Assembly: GCA_934339215.1 (NCBI GenBank)
Contig: CAKRHU010000111.1
Location: forward strand, 1-5,893
Direction of reading: 5' to 3'
Length of the DNA stretch: 5,893 nt
Source of the DNA: an uncultured Lacticaseibacillus sp.
GTDB lineage: Bacteria > Bacillota > Bacilli > Lactobacillales > Lactobacillaceae
Below the pieces are notes generated by a model. The model ran no database searches and had not been told where the DNA came from. It was given only the letters and a program-made list of their open reading frames with translations. Shown one piece after another: positions 1-5,180 of the stretch. Both the position numbers and the translations under genes were made by a program. Positions within the stretch are counted from its first letter, which is position 1. Every line of letters starts with the position of its first letter.

Positions 1-479
1 GGACTGGGGTCGGTGGTGCGGTTGTCGTCAATGATCGCATTTGGCATGGGGCACACTTGTACGGTGGCGAATTTGGCTACATGTTGATGCGGCCAGAAGG
101 GACTTTAAGTGAAATCGTGTCACCAGTTAACTTAGCCAATCGCTATAATGCCGCCACTAGGGACAACATCGATGGCAAAACCTTGTTTGAACGCGCCGAA
201 GCTCGCGATCCGCAGGCAATGCGCTTAGTCGCAGACGCAGAAGCCGTGTTAGGCAAAGCGATTTTCAACTTACAATATGCCTTTGACCCTGAGCGCATTC
301 TGATCGGTGGGGCCATCAGTGAAAATGCGAAGTTCTTAGATGGTGTGCGCGCCGCTGTCGATGCGGTCAAAGCTCGCGTTGGCATTGGGGACATCACCCC
401 AGAGATCCTGCCTTGCGAATATCTCGGCGAAGCCAACTTGCGCGGCGCAGTGGTAAACTTCGAACAACAAGTCGATTAA
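1..479 (+). CDS. ROK-family sugar kinase, 3' part only
   Basis: The open frame enters from the left edge; the first complete codon is at position 3, so the N-terminal half, including the ATP-phosphate loop and the catalytic Asp, lies outside. The visible ~158 residues start with TGVGGAVVVNDRIWHGAHLYGGEFGYM, split here only by the window edge, which matches the ROK signature (GTGIGGG...G..GEFGH). Further on comes ILIGGAIS, the conserved C-terminal nucleotide-binding strand and helix start. ROK kinases phosphorylate glucose, N-acyl-hexosamines or beta-glucosides in the cytoplasm using ATP. The zinc-binding CxCGxxGCxE segment that normally follows GHM is absent, and the His of GHM is Tyr here. 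That places it with the zinc-less, BglK-like branch seen in Firmicutes; the substrate is an inference and cannot be set from this half. The apparent TTG start at 57 is inside the conserved motif and is not a real start. The gene ends TAA and is followed by a terminator. Confidence 0.9.
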   Translation, partial: TGVGGAVVVNDRIWHGAHLYGGEFGYMLMRPEGTLSEIVSPVNLANRYNAATRDNIDGKTLFERAEARDPQAMRLVADAEAVLGKAIFNLQYAFDPERILIGGAISENAKFLDGVRAAVDAVKARVGIGDITPEILPCEYLGEANLRGAVVNFEQQVD

Positions 480-488
480 TGATACGGA

Positions 489-518
489 TACCTAGCCGCA
501 ACTGGTTGGGTATTTTTT
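489..518 (+). terminator. Rho-independent terminator of the ROK kinase gene
   Basis: A 10-bp stem (left arm tacctagccg, right arm tggttgggta, three G-T pairs) closes a 4-nt loop (caac) and runs straight into six Ts. It lies 10 nt after the ROK stop codon and separates that gene from the reductase operon. Confidence 0.85.
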
Positions 519-540
519 GTGGCCTTGAGCAGGCCAAAAA

Positions 541-574
541 CTTGACATTTTATTTAGTCAAGGGGTTTACTAAT
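541..574 (+). promoter_or_regulatory. Promoter of the reductase-transporter operon with an embedded inverted repeat
   Basis: A perfect -35 hexamer TTGACA lies at 542-547. No ideal -10 box stands 17 nt away; the candidates are tttact at 566-571 (18-nt spacer) and tactaa at 568-573 (20-nt spacer). The -35 is part of an exact inverted repeat, cttgac (541-546) and gtcaag (557-562), with a 10-nt AT-rich spacer. A palindrome between -35 and an over-long spacer is the layout of MerR-family-controlled promoters, which often drive aldo/keto reductases and aldehyde stress genes; an ordinary repressor site is equally possible. The promoter assignment is fairly firm, the regulator type is inference. Confidence 0.6.
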
Positions 575-603
575 ATTATGTAAGTTATGAAAGGACGATT
601 TCA

Positions 604-1446
604 ATGTCAAACACATTTACATTTACGGATGGCCCAACGGTTAAGCGGCTCGGTTATGGGACGATGCAACTGCCTGGTAAAGGCGTTTGGGGGCCAGCCG
701 CAGATCCGAAAGCCGCCAGTGATGTGATCGTTGCGGCCATTGATGCCGGCGTCAACTTTATCGATACCGCGGATTCGTATGGGCCATTTTATGCCAATTT
801 ATATTTGCGCGATGCTTTACGTCAGCGACCTAACACCAAGGTTACCGTGGCGACAAAAGTTGGTTTTACGCGTCAAGGACCAGATCAATGGATCCCACTA
901 GGTGCCCCACAATTTTTGCGCCAAGAAGTCGAAATGAACTTGTTCACGTTAGGGCTGGACCATCTCGATTTGTTGCAACTGCACCGCATCGATGCCAATT
1001 ATCCACTGGAAGATCAAATTGGTGTCTTAGCCGATATGCAAAAAGAAGGTAAGATCAAACAAATCGGCTTGTCGCAAGTTTCCGTTGACCAAATCAAAGC
1101 CGCACAAAAAATTGCCCCGATCGTTTCGGTTCAAAACCGTTACAACTTGATCGACCGCGCCGATGAAGACGTGTTGCAATATGCCACCGACAATCATTTG
1201 GCCTTTATTCCGTGGTTCCCACTGGCGACTGGGCGTTTGTTGAAAGGCGACGTGTTGTCGACAATCGCCACGCGGAATAATGCCAGCCCTGCACAAATTG
1301 CTTTGGCTTGGTTATTGCAAAAGAGTCCGGTGATCTTGCCGATTCCTGGCACGAAAAATGCGGACCATGCCCGCCAGAACTTGGCGGCAGAAAACATTAC
1401 GCTTTCGCCTTCAGACATCGCCAAATTGGATAAATTAGGAGATTAA
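604..1446 (+). CDS. Aldo/keto reductase, YdbC/PdxI (pyridoxal reductase-like) group
   Basis: This is a 280-aa cytoplasmic NAD(P)H-dependent oxidoreductase with a (beta/alpha)8 barrel. The full catalytic tetrad is visible: D54 (in FIDTADSYG), Y59, K85 (VATKVG) and H127 (LLQLHR). The GLSQ segment at 155-158, QNRYN at 177-181 and the C-terminal IPGTK at 247-251 are the usual cofactor-side motifs. The start (RLGYGTMQLPG..VWGP) and the VQNRYNLIDRADED stretch resemble E. coli YdbC, since named PdxI, a pyridoxal reductase; this is recognition from memory, not a search. Pyridoxal-to-pyridoxine reduction in B6 salvage is therefore the leading guess, with general aldehyde reduction as the alternative. 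The start is chosen because aaagga at 590-595 sits 8 nt before the ATG. It is the first gene of a tight operon with the DMT gene 1 nt downstream. Nothing looks broken; length is normal for the family. Confidence 0.93.
   Translation: MSNTFTFTDGPTVKRLGYGTMQLPGKGVWGPAADPKAASDVIVAAIDAGVNFIDTADSYGPFYANLYLRDALRQRPNTKVTVATKVGFTRQGPDQWIPLGAPQFLRQEVEMNLFTLGLDHLDLLQLHRIDANYPLEDQIGVLADMQKEGKIKQIGLSQVSVDQIKAAQKIAPIVSVQNRYNLIDRADEDVLQYATDNHLAFIPWFPLATGRLLKGDVLSTIATRNNASPAQIALAWLLQKSPVILPIPGTKNADHARQNLAAENITLSPSDIAKLDKLGD
1437..1441 (+). promoter_or_regulatory. Ribosome binding site of the transporter inside the reductase 3' end
   Basis: The aggag sequence lies in the last codons of the reductase gene, 6 nt before the ATG at 1448. 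With only one base between stop and start, the two genes are probably translationally coupled. Confidence 0.75.
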
Positions 1447-1447
1447 T

Positions 1448-2386
1448 ATGATCCCGATCATGATTGGCTTAGCGATCGGCTTTGGTTTGCCGATTCAAAC
1501 CAGTATTAATGCACGCTTGAAAGATGCTTTTGGTTCGCCATTTTGGTCGAGCTTGATCAGTTTTGCCATTGGCACTGTGGGCTTGGCGGCAGTGGTGTTA
1601 GTCCAAGGCGAACGCCTCATTCCAACTTTTGCCACCATCAGCAGCTTGCCTTGGTGGTTGTGGTTAGGTGGCATATTTGGCGTGATTTATTTAACCTCAA
1701 ATATTTTGCTGTTTCCGCAACTCGGAGCTGTGCAAACCGTGATCTTCCCAGTGCTTGGACAGATCTTAATGGGCTTGTTGATCGATAATGGCGGGTGGTT
1801 TGATACGACTCGCAATCCGTTGACCCGCATGCGCGTGATCGGGGCTTTGCTGGTCATTGCCGGGGTTTTGATCACGGTTGCGTTGCCGGGATATTTTGCC
1901 CGTAGAAAAGATGTGGGTGTGCCGGCGACGAAACCCAATCCCGCCTTATGGTTGTGGCGCGGGTGGGGGATCATTGCCGGCATGTTGTCTGCGAGTCAAA
2001 CTGCGGTCAATGGGCACTTAGGGGTCGTGTTAGGTTCAGCACAACAATCTGCTTTCATCAGTTTTGCCATTGGGACTGTGGCGTTGTTTGTGATCGTGTT
2101 GGTTTTGCATCCCCATATCACGTTCGACGAAACGCGTACTGAACATCGCTGGTGGATGTGGATCGGCGGCTTGATCGGCGCGTGCTTTGTCCTTGGCAAT
2201 GCGTATCTAGCGCCAACAATCGGCACGGGGTTAGCGGTGGTGATTGTGTTATTAGGCTTGATGGCCGGGAGCTTGGCAATCGATCAATTCGGCTGGCTAG
2301 GCGCCAAACGCAACCCAGTGACCGCACTACAACTGATCGGCTTGATTGTGATGATCTTAGGTGTCGCTTGCATCCGCTTACTATAA
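1448..2386 (+). CDS. DMT-superfamily membrane protein, duplicated YdcZ (DUF606) type
   Basis: This is a 312-aa, very hydrophobic protein with about ten predicted membrane segments and no cleaved signal peptide. It consists of two homologous halves of ~150 residues. ISFAIGTV occurs at 37-44 and again at 204-211, WWLWLGG (69-75) answers to WWMWIGG (235-241), and RNP(L/V)T followed by an IGxxxxIxGV helix occurs at 122 and 288. That is two tandem YdcZ/DUF606 domains, a family in the drug/metabolite transporter superfamily, with a hydrophilic linker (ARRKDVGVPATKPNP) at about 151-165. Single-domain members work as pairs, so this fused form could form the whole pore in one chain. The substrate is not known for the family. 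Its coupling to the reductase suggests it moves that enzyme's substrate or product, which is inference. No terminator follows it before the next promoter, so read-through into the DUF805 gene is possible. Confidence 0.88.
   Translation: MIPIMIGLAIGFGLPIQTSINARLKDAFGSPFWSSLISFAIGTVGLAAVVLVQGERLIPTFATISSLPWWLWLGGIFGVIYLTSNILLFPQLGAVQTVIFPVLGQILMGLLIDNGGWFDTTRNPLTRMRVIGALLVIAGVLITVALPGYFARRKDVGVPATKPNPALWLWRGWGIIAGMLSASQTAVNGHLGVVLGSAQQSAFISFAIGTVALFVIVLVLHPHITFDETRTEHRWWMWIGGLIGACFVLGNAYLAPTIGTGLAVVIVLLGLMAGSLAIDQFGWLGAKRNPVTALQLIGLIVMILGVACIRLL
1556..1580 (+). repeat. Internal direct repeat in the DMT gene, copy 1
   Basis: These 25 bases encode ISFAIGTV and match the copy at 2057-2081 with a single mismatch (ggcactg here, gggactg there). 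The two copies are 501 bp apart, exactly 167 codons, and mark the internal duplication of the gene. Confidence 0.85.
2057..2081 (+). repeat. Internal direct repeat in the DMT gene, copy 2
   Basis: This is the second copy of the 25-bp repeat, at the same place in the second domain. The flanking codons have diverged far more than these bases. Confidence 0.85.
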
Positions 2387-2398
2387 CAAAACTGTTAG

Positions 2399-2426
2399 TT
2401 GACCATGTTAATATTCATGGGATAAT
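2399..2426 (+). promoter_or_regulatory. Promoter of the DUF805 gene
   Basis: TTGACC at 2399-2404 (5 of 6 to consensus) and GATAAT at 2421-2426 (5 of 6) are 16 nt apart. Transcription would start near 2433, giving a very short leader of about 15 nt with the Shine-Dalgarno close to the RNA 5' end. Confidence 0.65.
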
Positions 2427-2434
2427 ACCCATGA
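2403..2434 (+). promoter_or_regulatory. Three-half-site operator-like array over the DUF805 promoter
   Basis: A perfect inverted repeat with 7-bp arms, tcatggg (2415-2421) and cccatga (2428-2434), has a 6-nt spacer and covers the -10 box. A further ccatg at 2403-2407 is inverted relative to the middle arm, 8 nt away, and touches the -35. A bound dimer here would block RNA polymerase, so repression is the natural reading. No T-run follows, so it is not a terminator. The cognate regulator is unknown. Confidence 0.5.
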
Positions 2435-2447
2435 GAGGATGATGAAA

Positions 2448-2963
2448 ATGGCAAAAGCAACAGAGAGTGTCGCACAAGCGACAGGCAACAAGTATTATGG
2501 CGCCAAGGGGTTTGGCGCGATTGGCGCGTTTTTCGGCAATTATGTGAACTTTACCGGACGTTCAACGCGTCGCGAATATTGGTGGTGGACACTGTGGTAT
2601 GCGATCATTTCACTGATTGCGATGATCGGGTTTATTGTCGTCACGGTAGGTACCGTTGTGGACTGGTCGAACCTCGATGACTTAAGTCAATTTTCTGGCA
2701 AAAGTTTGATCCCGTTGCTGATTTTGATCGGGGTATTCCTATTGTTTGCATTGGCAGTGCTATTACCAGGGTTGAGTTTAACGATTCGGCGTTTCCGCGA
2801 TGCGGGTGTGCCTTGGTGGGTGTATGTGATTTTGCTGGTCATTGAAGCCTTTGCGTCCATCGTGTTTGGCGACGACTCCAACACTGCTTTGTTTATCTCA
2901 GCGGCGGTGGGCATCACCTGCTTCGTGATCGAAGTCTTACCTTCAAAAGACATTCCAGAATAA
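2448..2963 (+). CDS. DUF805 family membrane protein
   Basis: With the chosen start this is a 171-aa membrane protein. Residues 28-47 carry the DUF805 signature FFGNYVNFTGRSTRREYWWW (consensus Y..F.GR.sR.eyW). The second signature, LSLTIRRFRDAGVPWW (109-124), corresponds to the family's RRLHD.g.sgWw. Four hydrophobic segments can be seen near 49-71, 87-107, 123-140 and 146-163, and the tail is short. The biochemical function of DUF805 is not known; members are small inner-membrane proteins. Three ATGs (2439, 2442, 2448) are possible. I prefer 2448, because the agagg at 2434-2438 overlaps or abuts the first two and lies 9 nt from the third. It has its own promoter and terminator and so is probably monocistronic, though it may also be reached by read-through from the DMT gene. 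Confidence 0.88.
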   Translation: MAKATESVAQATGNKYYGAKGFGAIGAFFGNYVNFTGRSTRREYWWWTLWYAIISLIAMIGFIVVTVGTVVDWSNLDDLSQFSGKSLIPLLILIGVFLLFALAVLLPGLSLTIRRFRDAGVPWWVYVILLVIEAFASIVFGDDSNTALFISAAVGITCFVIEVLPSKDIPE

Positions 2964-2971
2964 TCAGGATT

Positions 2972-3001
2972 TACCGCGAGAAATTTTCGCGGTATTTTTT
3001 T
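2972..3001 (+). terminator. Rho-independent terminator of the DUF805 gene
   Basis: A perfect 8-bp stem, taccgcga with tcgcggta, is extended by G-T and A-T pairs to a 3-nt loop and followed by seven Ts (2995-3001). It lies 8 nt after the stop codon. Confidence 0.93.
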
Positions 3002-3046
3002 GAATTCAGGCAACCTTTTGTCACACATCATGCACTAATGAGTATG

Positions 3047-3054
3047 GGAGGTGA
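3047..3054 (+). promoter_or_regulatory. Full-length Shine-Dalgarno that decides the start of the 81-aa gene
   Basis: GGAGGTGA is an exact complement of the 16S rRNA 3' end. It is 6 nt from the GTG at 3061 and only 3 nt from the TTG at 3058, so the GTG is preferred. The upstream promoter is unclear: TTGTCA at 3018-3023 is a fair -35, but no good -10 follows at normal spacing. Confidence 0.8.
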
Positions 3055-3060
3055 GGTTTG

Positions 3061-3306
3061 GTGAATGACATTATTTTGGCGATGCATGGGGACTTGCCGG
3101 CGCTGGAGCACTTATTATTGGCGAACGGTGGCAGTGACTATACGCAATACCGCGGTTATATAAGCTTAAATTCTGGGCATTATTATTTCCAACCTTACCA
3201 AGACCAAACAATTTATGAGATTACCCTGAGTGAGGATTTGTTGAACGTCAAAGACGCTCAGGAGTACCTAGTGGCGCAAGCCCAACAGATCAACGTTTTG
3301 AACTGA
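3061..3306 (+). CDS. Small acidic protein of unknown function (81 aa)
   Basis: I do not recognise this family. The protein begins MNDIILAMHGDLPALEHLLLANGG (split by the edge of recognition only), with a likely N-terminal amphipathic helix, then a tyrosine-rich stretch at about 27-53 (eight Tyr plus one Phe, including GHYYFQPYQ), then a C-terminal helix containing DAQEYLVAQAQQ. Charge is strongly negative: ten Asp/Glu against one Lys and one Arg. There is no Cys or Trp, no signal peptide and no membrane segment, so it should be a soluble cytoplasmic protein. The excellent ribosome binding site, a clean frame and the terminator after it support a real gene. It starts with GTG. It lies between two terminators, so it is likely transcribed alone, just upstream of clpX but not with it. 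Confidence 0.75.
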   Translation: MNDIILAMHGDLPALEHLLLANGGSDYTQYRGYISLNSGHYYFQPYQDQTIYEITLSEDLLNVKDAQEYLVAQAQQINVLN

Positions 3307-3339
3307 CGGACAAGCCCCGCAAAGCATGGCTGAAAATAA

Positions 3340-3377
3340 CTTGCAAAAAGAAAGCCGATTCTGATTGCAAGGTTTTT
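3340..3377 (+). terminator. Probable terminator after the 81-aa gene
   Basis: The arms cttgcaa (3340-3346) and ttgcaag (3365-3371) pair perfectly. Inside them agaa and ttct pair across a 2x2 internal loop with a 6-nt apical loop, and five Ts follow one G later. The stem is less GC-rich than the other terminators here, so efficiency may be moderate. It insulates clpX from upstream transcription. Confidence 0.65.
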
Positions 3378-3378
3378 G

Positions 3379-3413
3379 TCACTATGTTAGGCTAGACCAG
3401 TCCAATCACTATG
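3379..3413 (+). repeat. Pair of tcactatg direct repeats upstream of clpX
   Basis: The octamer tcactatg occurs at 3379-3386 and 3406-3413, 27 nt apart. The second copy overlaps the weak -35 region of the clpX promoter. It could be a tandem regulator site or chance. Confidence 0.35.
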
Positions 3414-3429
3414 CAGGCGGTGTCTGTTT

Positions 3430-3438
3430 TGGTATGAT
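3430..3438 (+). promoter_or_regulatory. Extended -10 promoter of clpX
   Basis: TGGTATGAT contains the TGn extension and a 5-of-6 -10 box (TATGAT at 3433-3438). The matching -35 position (tatgca, 3410-3415) is poor, as is common with extended -10 promoters. Transcription would start near 3445, about 20 nt before the ATG. I see no CtsR box and no CIRCE element in this region. Confidence 0.6.
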
Positions 3439-3465
3439 TGACTTATCAAGAAGGGGTTGAATACA

Positions 3466-4719
3466 ATGTTTGACAACGTTGAAACCACGGGTCCGGTAAC
3501 CTGCAGCTTTTGTGGGAAATCCCAAGATCAAGTGAAGAAGATCGTTGCTGGCCCTGGCGTATATATTTGTAACGAATGCATTGAGTTATGTAAACAAATC
3601 ATCGATGAAGAGTTCAAAGAAGATGCCTACCAGAATCTGTTAGAAGTACCGAAGCCAATTGAGATCTTAAACATCTTAAATGACTATGTGATCGGCCAAG
3701 ATGCCGCAAAGCGTGCCTTAGCCGTGGCCGTTTATAACCACTACAAGCGCGTCAACCAAATGGAAGTCGCTGACAAAGACGATACGGAATTGCAAAAGTC
3801 CAACATCGCCTTAGTCGGCCCGACTGGTTCCGGGAAAACGTTCCTGGCGCAATCTTTGGCTCGCATTTTGAATGTGCCATTTGCCATCGCTGATGCCACC
3901 ACGCTGACTGAAGCTGGGTATGTCGGCGAAGACGTGGAAAACATTTTACTGAAGCTGTTGCAAGCAGCCGATTATGATGTCGAACGCGCGCAAAAAGGCA
4001 TCATCTATATCGATGAAATCGATAAGATCGCCAAGAAATCTGAAAATGTGTCCATCACCCGCGATGTGTCTGGTGAAGGTGTCCAACAAGCTTTGCTTAA
4101 AATCTTGGAAGGCACCATCGCCAACGTCCCACCGCAGGGCGGACGTAAGCATCCCCAACAAGAATTCATCCAAATCGACACCACGAACATCTTGTTCATC
4201 GTCGGCGGGGCTTTTGATGGGATCGAAACCATCGTGAAGAACCGCATGGGCGATAAGACGATCGGCTTTGGCGCGTCTGCACCAGAAGCTGGTTACGACC
4301 CAGACAAGTCAGTGATGCAACAAATCGTGCCTGAAGATTTGATGAAGTTTGGGATCATTCCAGAATTCATCGGCCGTATCCCGATCATCGCCGCACTTGA
4401 GAAGCTGACTGAAGACGATTTGGTTCACATTTTGACGGAACCAAAGAATGCTTTAGTCAAGCAATATCAAAAGCTGTTGAGCTTGGATCACACCGAACTT
4501 GAATTCACCAACCCAGCCTTGCATGCGATCGCACATAAAGCCATCGTCCGCGATACTGGGGCGCGTGGCTTGCGTTCGATCATCGAAGCCGTGATGCAAG
4601 ACTTGATGTTTGATCTGCCAAGCCGTCCAGAAGTGACCAAGGCCATTGTGACCAAGGCTGCTGTTGAAGGCAAAGGCAAACCAGAATTAGTCGTGAAGGA
4701 TTCTCGCGAAGCGTCGTAG
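3466..4719 (+). CDS. clpX: ATP-dependent Clp protease ATP-binding subunit ClpX
   Basis: This is a complete 417-aa AAA+ unfoldase that feeds substrates to the ClpP peptidase in the cytoplasm. The N-terminal zinc-binding domain has Cys13, Cys16, Cys35 and Cys38 (CSFC...CNEC). Walker A is GPTGSGKT at 118-125, Walker B is IIYIDE at 179-184, the pore-1 loop is GYVG at 151-154 and the RKH loop is at 227-229. The ClpP-docking IGF tripeptide is at 266-268, the arginine finger region is IPEFIGR ending at R304, and sensor II is GARGLR at 365-370. All key residues are intact and length is normal. The start is the ATG at 3466 because aagggg at 3451-3456 is 9 nt upstream and family members begin MF(D/E)N; the in-frame TTG at 3457 lies too close. 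In many lactobacilli tig precedes clpX and engB follows directly; here neither neighbour is in that place. Confidence 0.98.
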   Translation: MFDNVETTGPVTCSFCGKSQDQVKKIVAGPGVYICNECIELCKQIIDEEFKEDAYQNLLEVPKPIEILNILNDYVIGQDAAKRALAVAVYNHYKRVNQMEVADKDDTELQKSNIALVGPTGSGKTFLAQSLARILNVPFAIADATTLTEAGYVGEDVENILLKLLQAADYDVERAQKGIIYIDEIDKIAKKSENVSITRDVSGEGVQQALLKILEGTIANVPPQGGRKHPQQEFIQIDTTNILFIVGGAFDGIETIVKNRMGDKTIGFGASAPEAGYDPDKSVMQQIVPEDLMKFGIIPEFIGRIPIIAALEKLTEDDLVHILTEPKNALVKQYQKLLSLDHTELEFTNPALHAIAHKAIVRDTGARGLRSIIEAVMQDLMFDLPSRPEVTKAIVTKAAVEGKGKPELVVKDSREAS

Positions 4720-4724
4720 GCTAA

Positions 4725-4761
4725 CAAAAAAGAGTTGAGGCATGCCCTCAGCTCTATTTTT
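4725..4761. terminator. Bidirectional terminator between clpX and the convergent small gene
   Basis: A 10-bp stem, agagttgagg (4731-4740) with cctcagctct (4746-4755), closes a 5-nt loop. It is flanked by an A-run on the left (4725-4731) and by a T-run on the right (4757-4761), so it works for both strands. The stop codon of the minus-strand gene lies within the right arm and the next base. Confidence 0.9.
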
Positions 4762-5050
4762 GTGGGGTGCGACGGCTGAGCAACAGTATCCCAGTCAGCC
4801 ACAACAAACCAGAAACTATCGCCGTCATGAAAAACCAATTATCGTAAGCCGTCGTCACATTCCAATCGTGAAAAATGTCGGTATACCCGACGAACAAAAC
4901 TTGCACAGCAGACAAGGTGGTTTGGCCAACGAAATAACTGATCGTTAACCAGATTTTTCGCGGTAGCCACGCGCCGATGATCGTGAAGCCAAATTGGACC
5001 CGCGCCAATAAGCTGGCCATTAAAAACAGCCAAGGGGTCAATTCTGTCAT
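4754..5050 (-). CDS. Small membrane protein of unknown function (98 aa)
   Basis: I do not recognise this family. The frame is open further, back into engB, but the convincing start is the ATG at 5050: on the minus strand aaaggaag lies 5 nt upstream, and the longer frame would run antisense into engB. The 98-residue product begins MTELTPWLFLMASLLARVQF and has three hydrophobic segments at about 6-27, 34-55 and 72-92. A short basic loop (PRKIW, 30-34) lies between the first two, and the C-terminal tail is basic and polar (SRRTPQK). The aromatic segment TDIFHDWN...YDNWFF (57-74) precedes the last helix. Positive charges suggest the first loop and the C-terminus are cytoplasmic. It is convergent with clpX, with only 34 bp between stop codons, and divergent from engB. 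A function in partnership with either cannot be claimed. I found no good promoter on the minus strand. Confidence 0.75.
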   Translation of the reverse strand: MTELTPWLFLMASLLARVQFGFTIIGAWLPRKIWLTISYFVGQTTLSAVQVLFVGYTDIFHDWNVTTAYDNWFFMTAIVSGLLWLTGILLLSRRTPQK

Positions 5051-5064
5051 GATAGCTTCCTTTG

Positions 5065-5074
5065 TGTCTAGACA
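5065..5074. repeat. 10-bp perfect palindrome upstream of the small membrane protein gene
   Basis: tgtctagaca reads the same on both strands and sits 14 nt before the minus-strand ATG, next to its ribosome binding site. It is short and may be chance, or an operator in the leader. Confidence 0.3.
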
Positions 5075-5089
5075 AGGCAACATGCTTTG

Positions 5090-5113
5090 ACCACAATTGC
5101 AAATCGTTGTGGT
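5090..5113. promoter_or_regulatory. 24-bp inverted repeat in the divergent intergenic region
   Basis: The 7-bp arms accacaa (5090-5096) and ttgtggt (5107-5113) are perfectly complementary around a 10-nt spacer. The site is placed to act on both the 98-aa gene and engB, about 28 bp upstream of the engB -10. Only four Ts follow it and no plus-strand gene ends nearby, so an operator is more likely than a terminator. Confidence 0.45.
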
Positions 5114-5140
5114 TTTGTAATAGGGTGGTTGGTGTTTTCG

Positions 5141-5149
5141 TGATACACT
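5141..5149 (+). promoter_or_regulatory. Possible extended -10 promoter of engB
   Basis: TGATACACT carries the TGn extension and a 4-of-6 -10 box (TACACT). No convincing -35 lies 16-18 nt upstream. Since the neighbouring upstream gene points the other way, engB needs a promoter in this stretch. The strong aaggagg ribosome binding site follows at 5163-5169, 11 nt before the ATG. Confidence 0.5.
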
Positions 5150-5180
5150 ATTTGAGTTAGATAAGGAGGGGTCCGATAAT

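Noticed and set aside
519..540. A second hairpin, ggcct/aggcc with a 5-nt loop, after the first terminator
   Set aside because: It is followed by As on the plus strand and by no T-run on the minus strand, so it is not a terminator. It may be chance or part of the spacer before the reductase promoter.
1027..1424. Minus-strand open frames inside the reductase gene
   Set aside because: They are antisense shadows of a gene with an intact catalytic tetrad and have no ribosome binding sites or recognisable domains.
2687..3031. A 114-aa minus-strand frame across the DUF805 gene end
   Set aside because: It reads through the DUF805 terminator and a conserved motif on the opposite strand and gives no recognisable protein.
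3307..3465. Search for CtsR boxes or a CIRCE element upstream of clpX
   Set aside because: Neither a GGTCAAA-type tandem heptamer nor the TTAGCACTC-N9-GAGTGCTAA repeat is present.
3457..3465. TTG at 3457 as the clpX start
   Set aside because: It directly abuts the aagggg ribosome binding site. The ATG at 3466 has normal spacing and gives the family-typical N-terminus.
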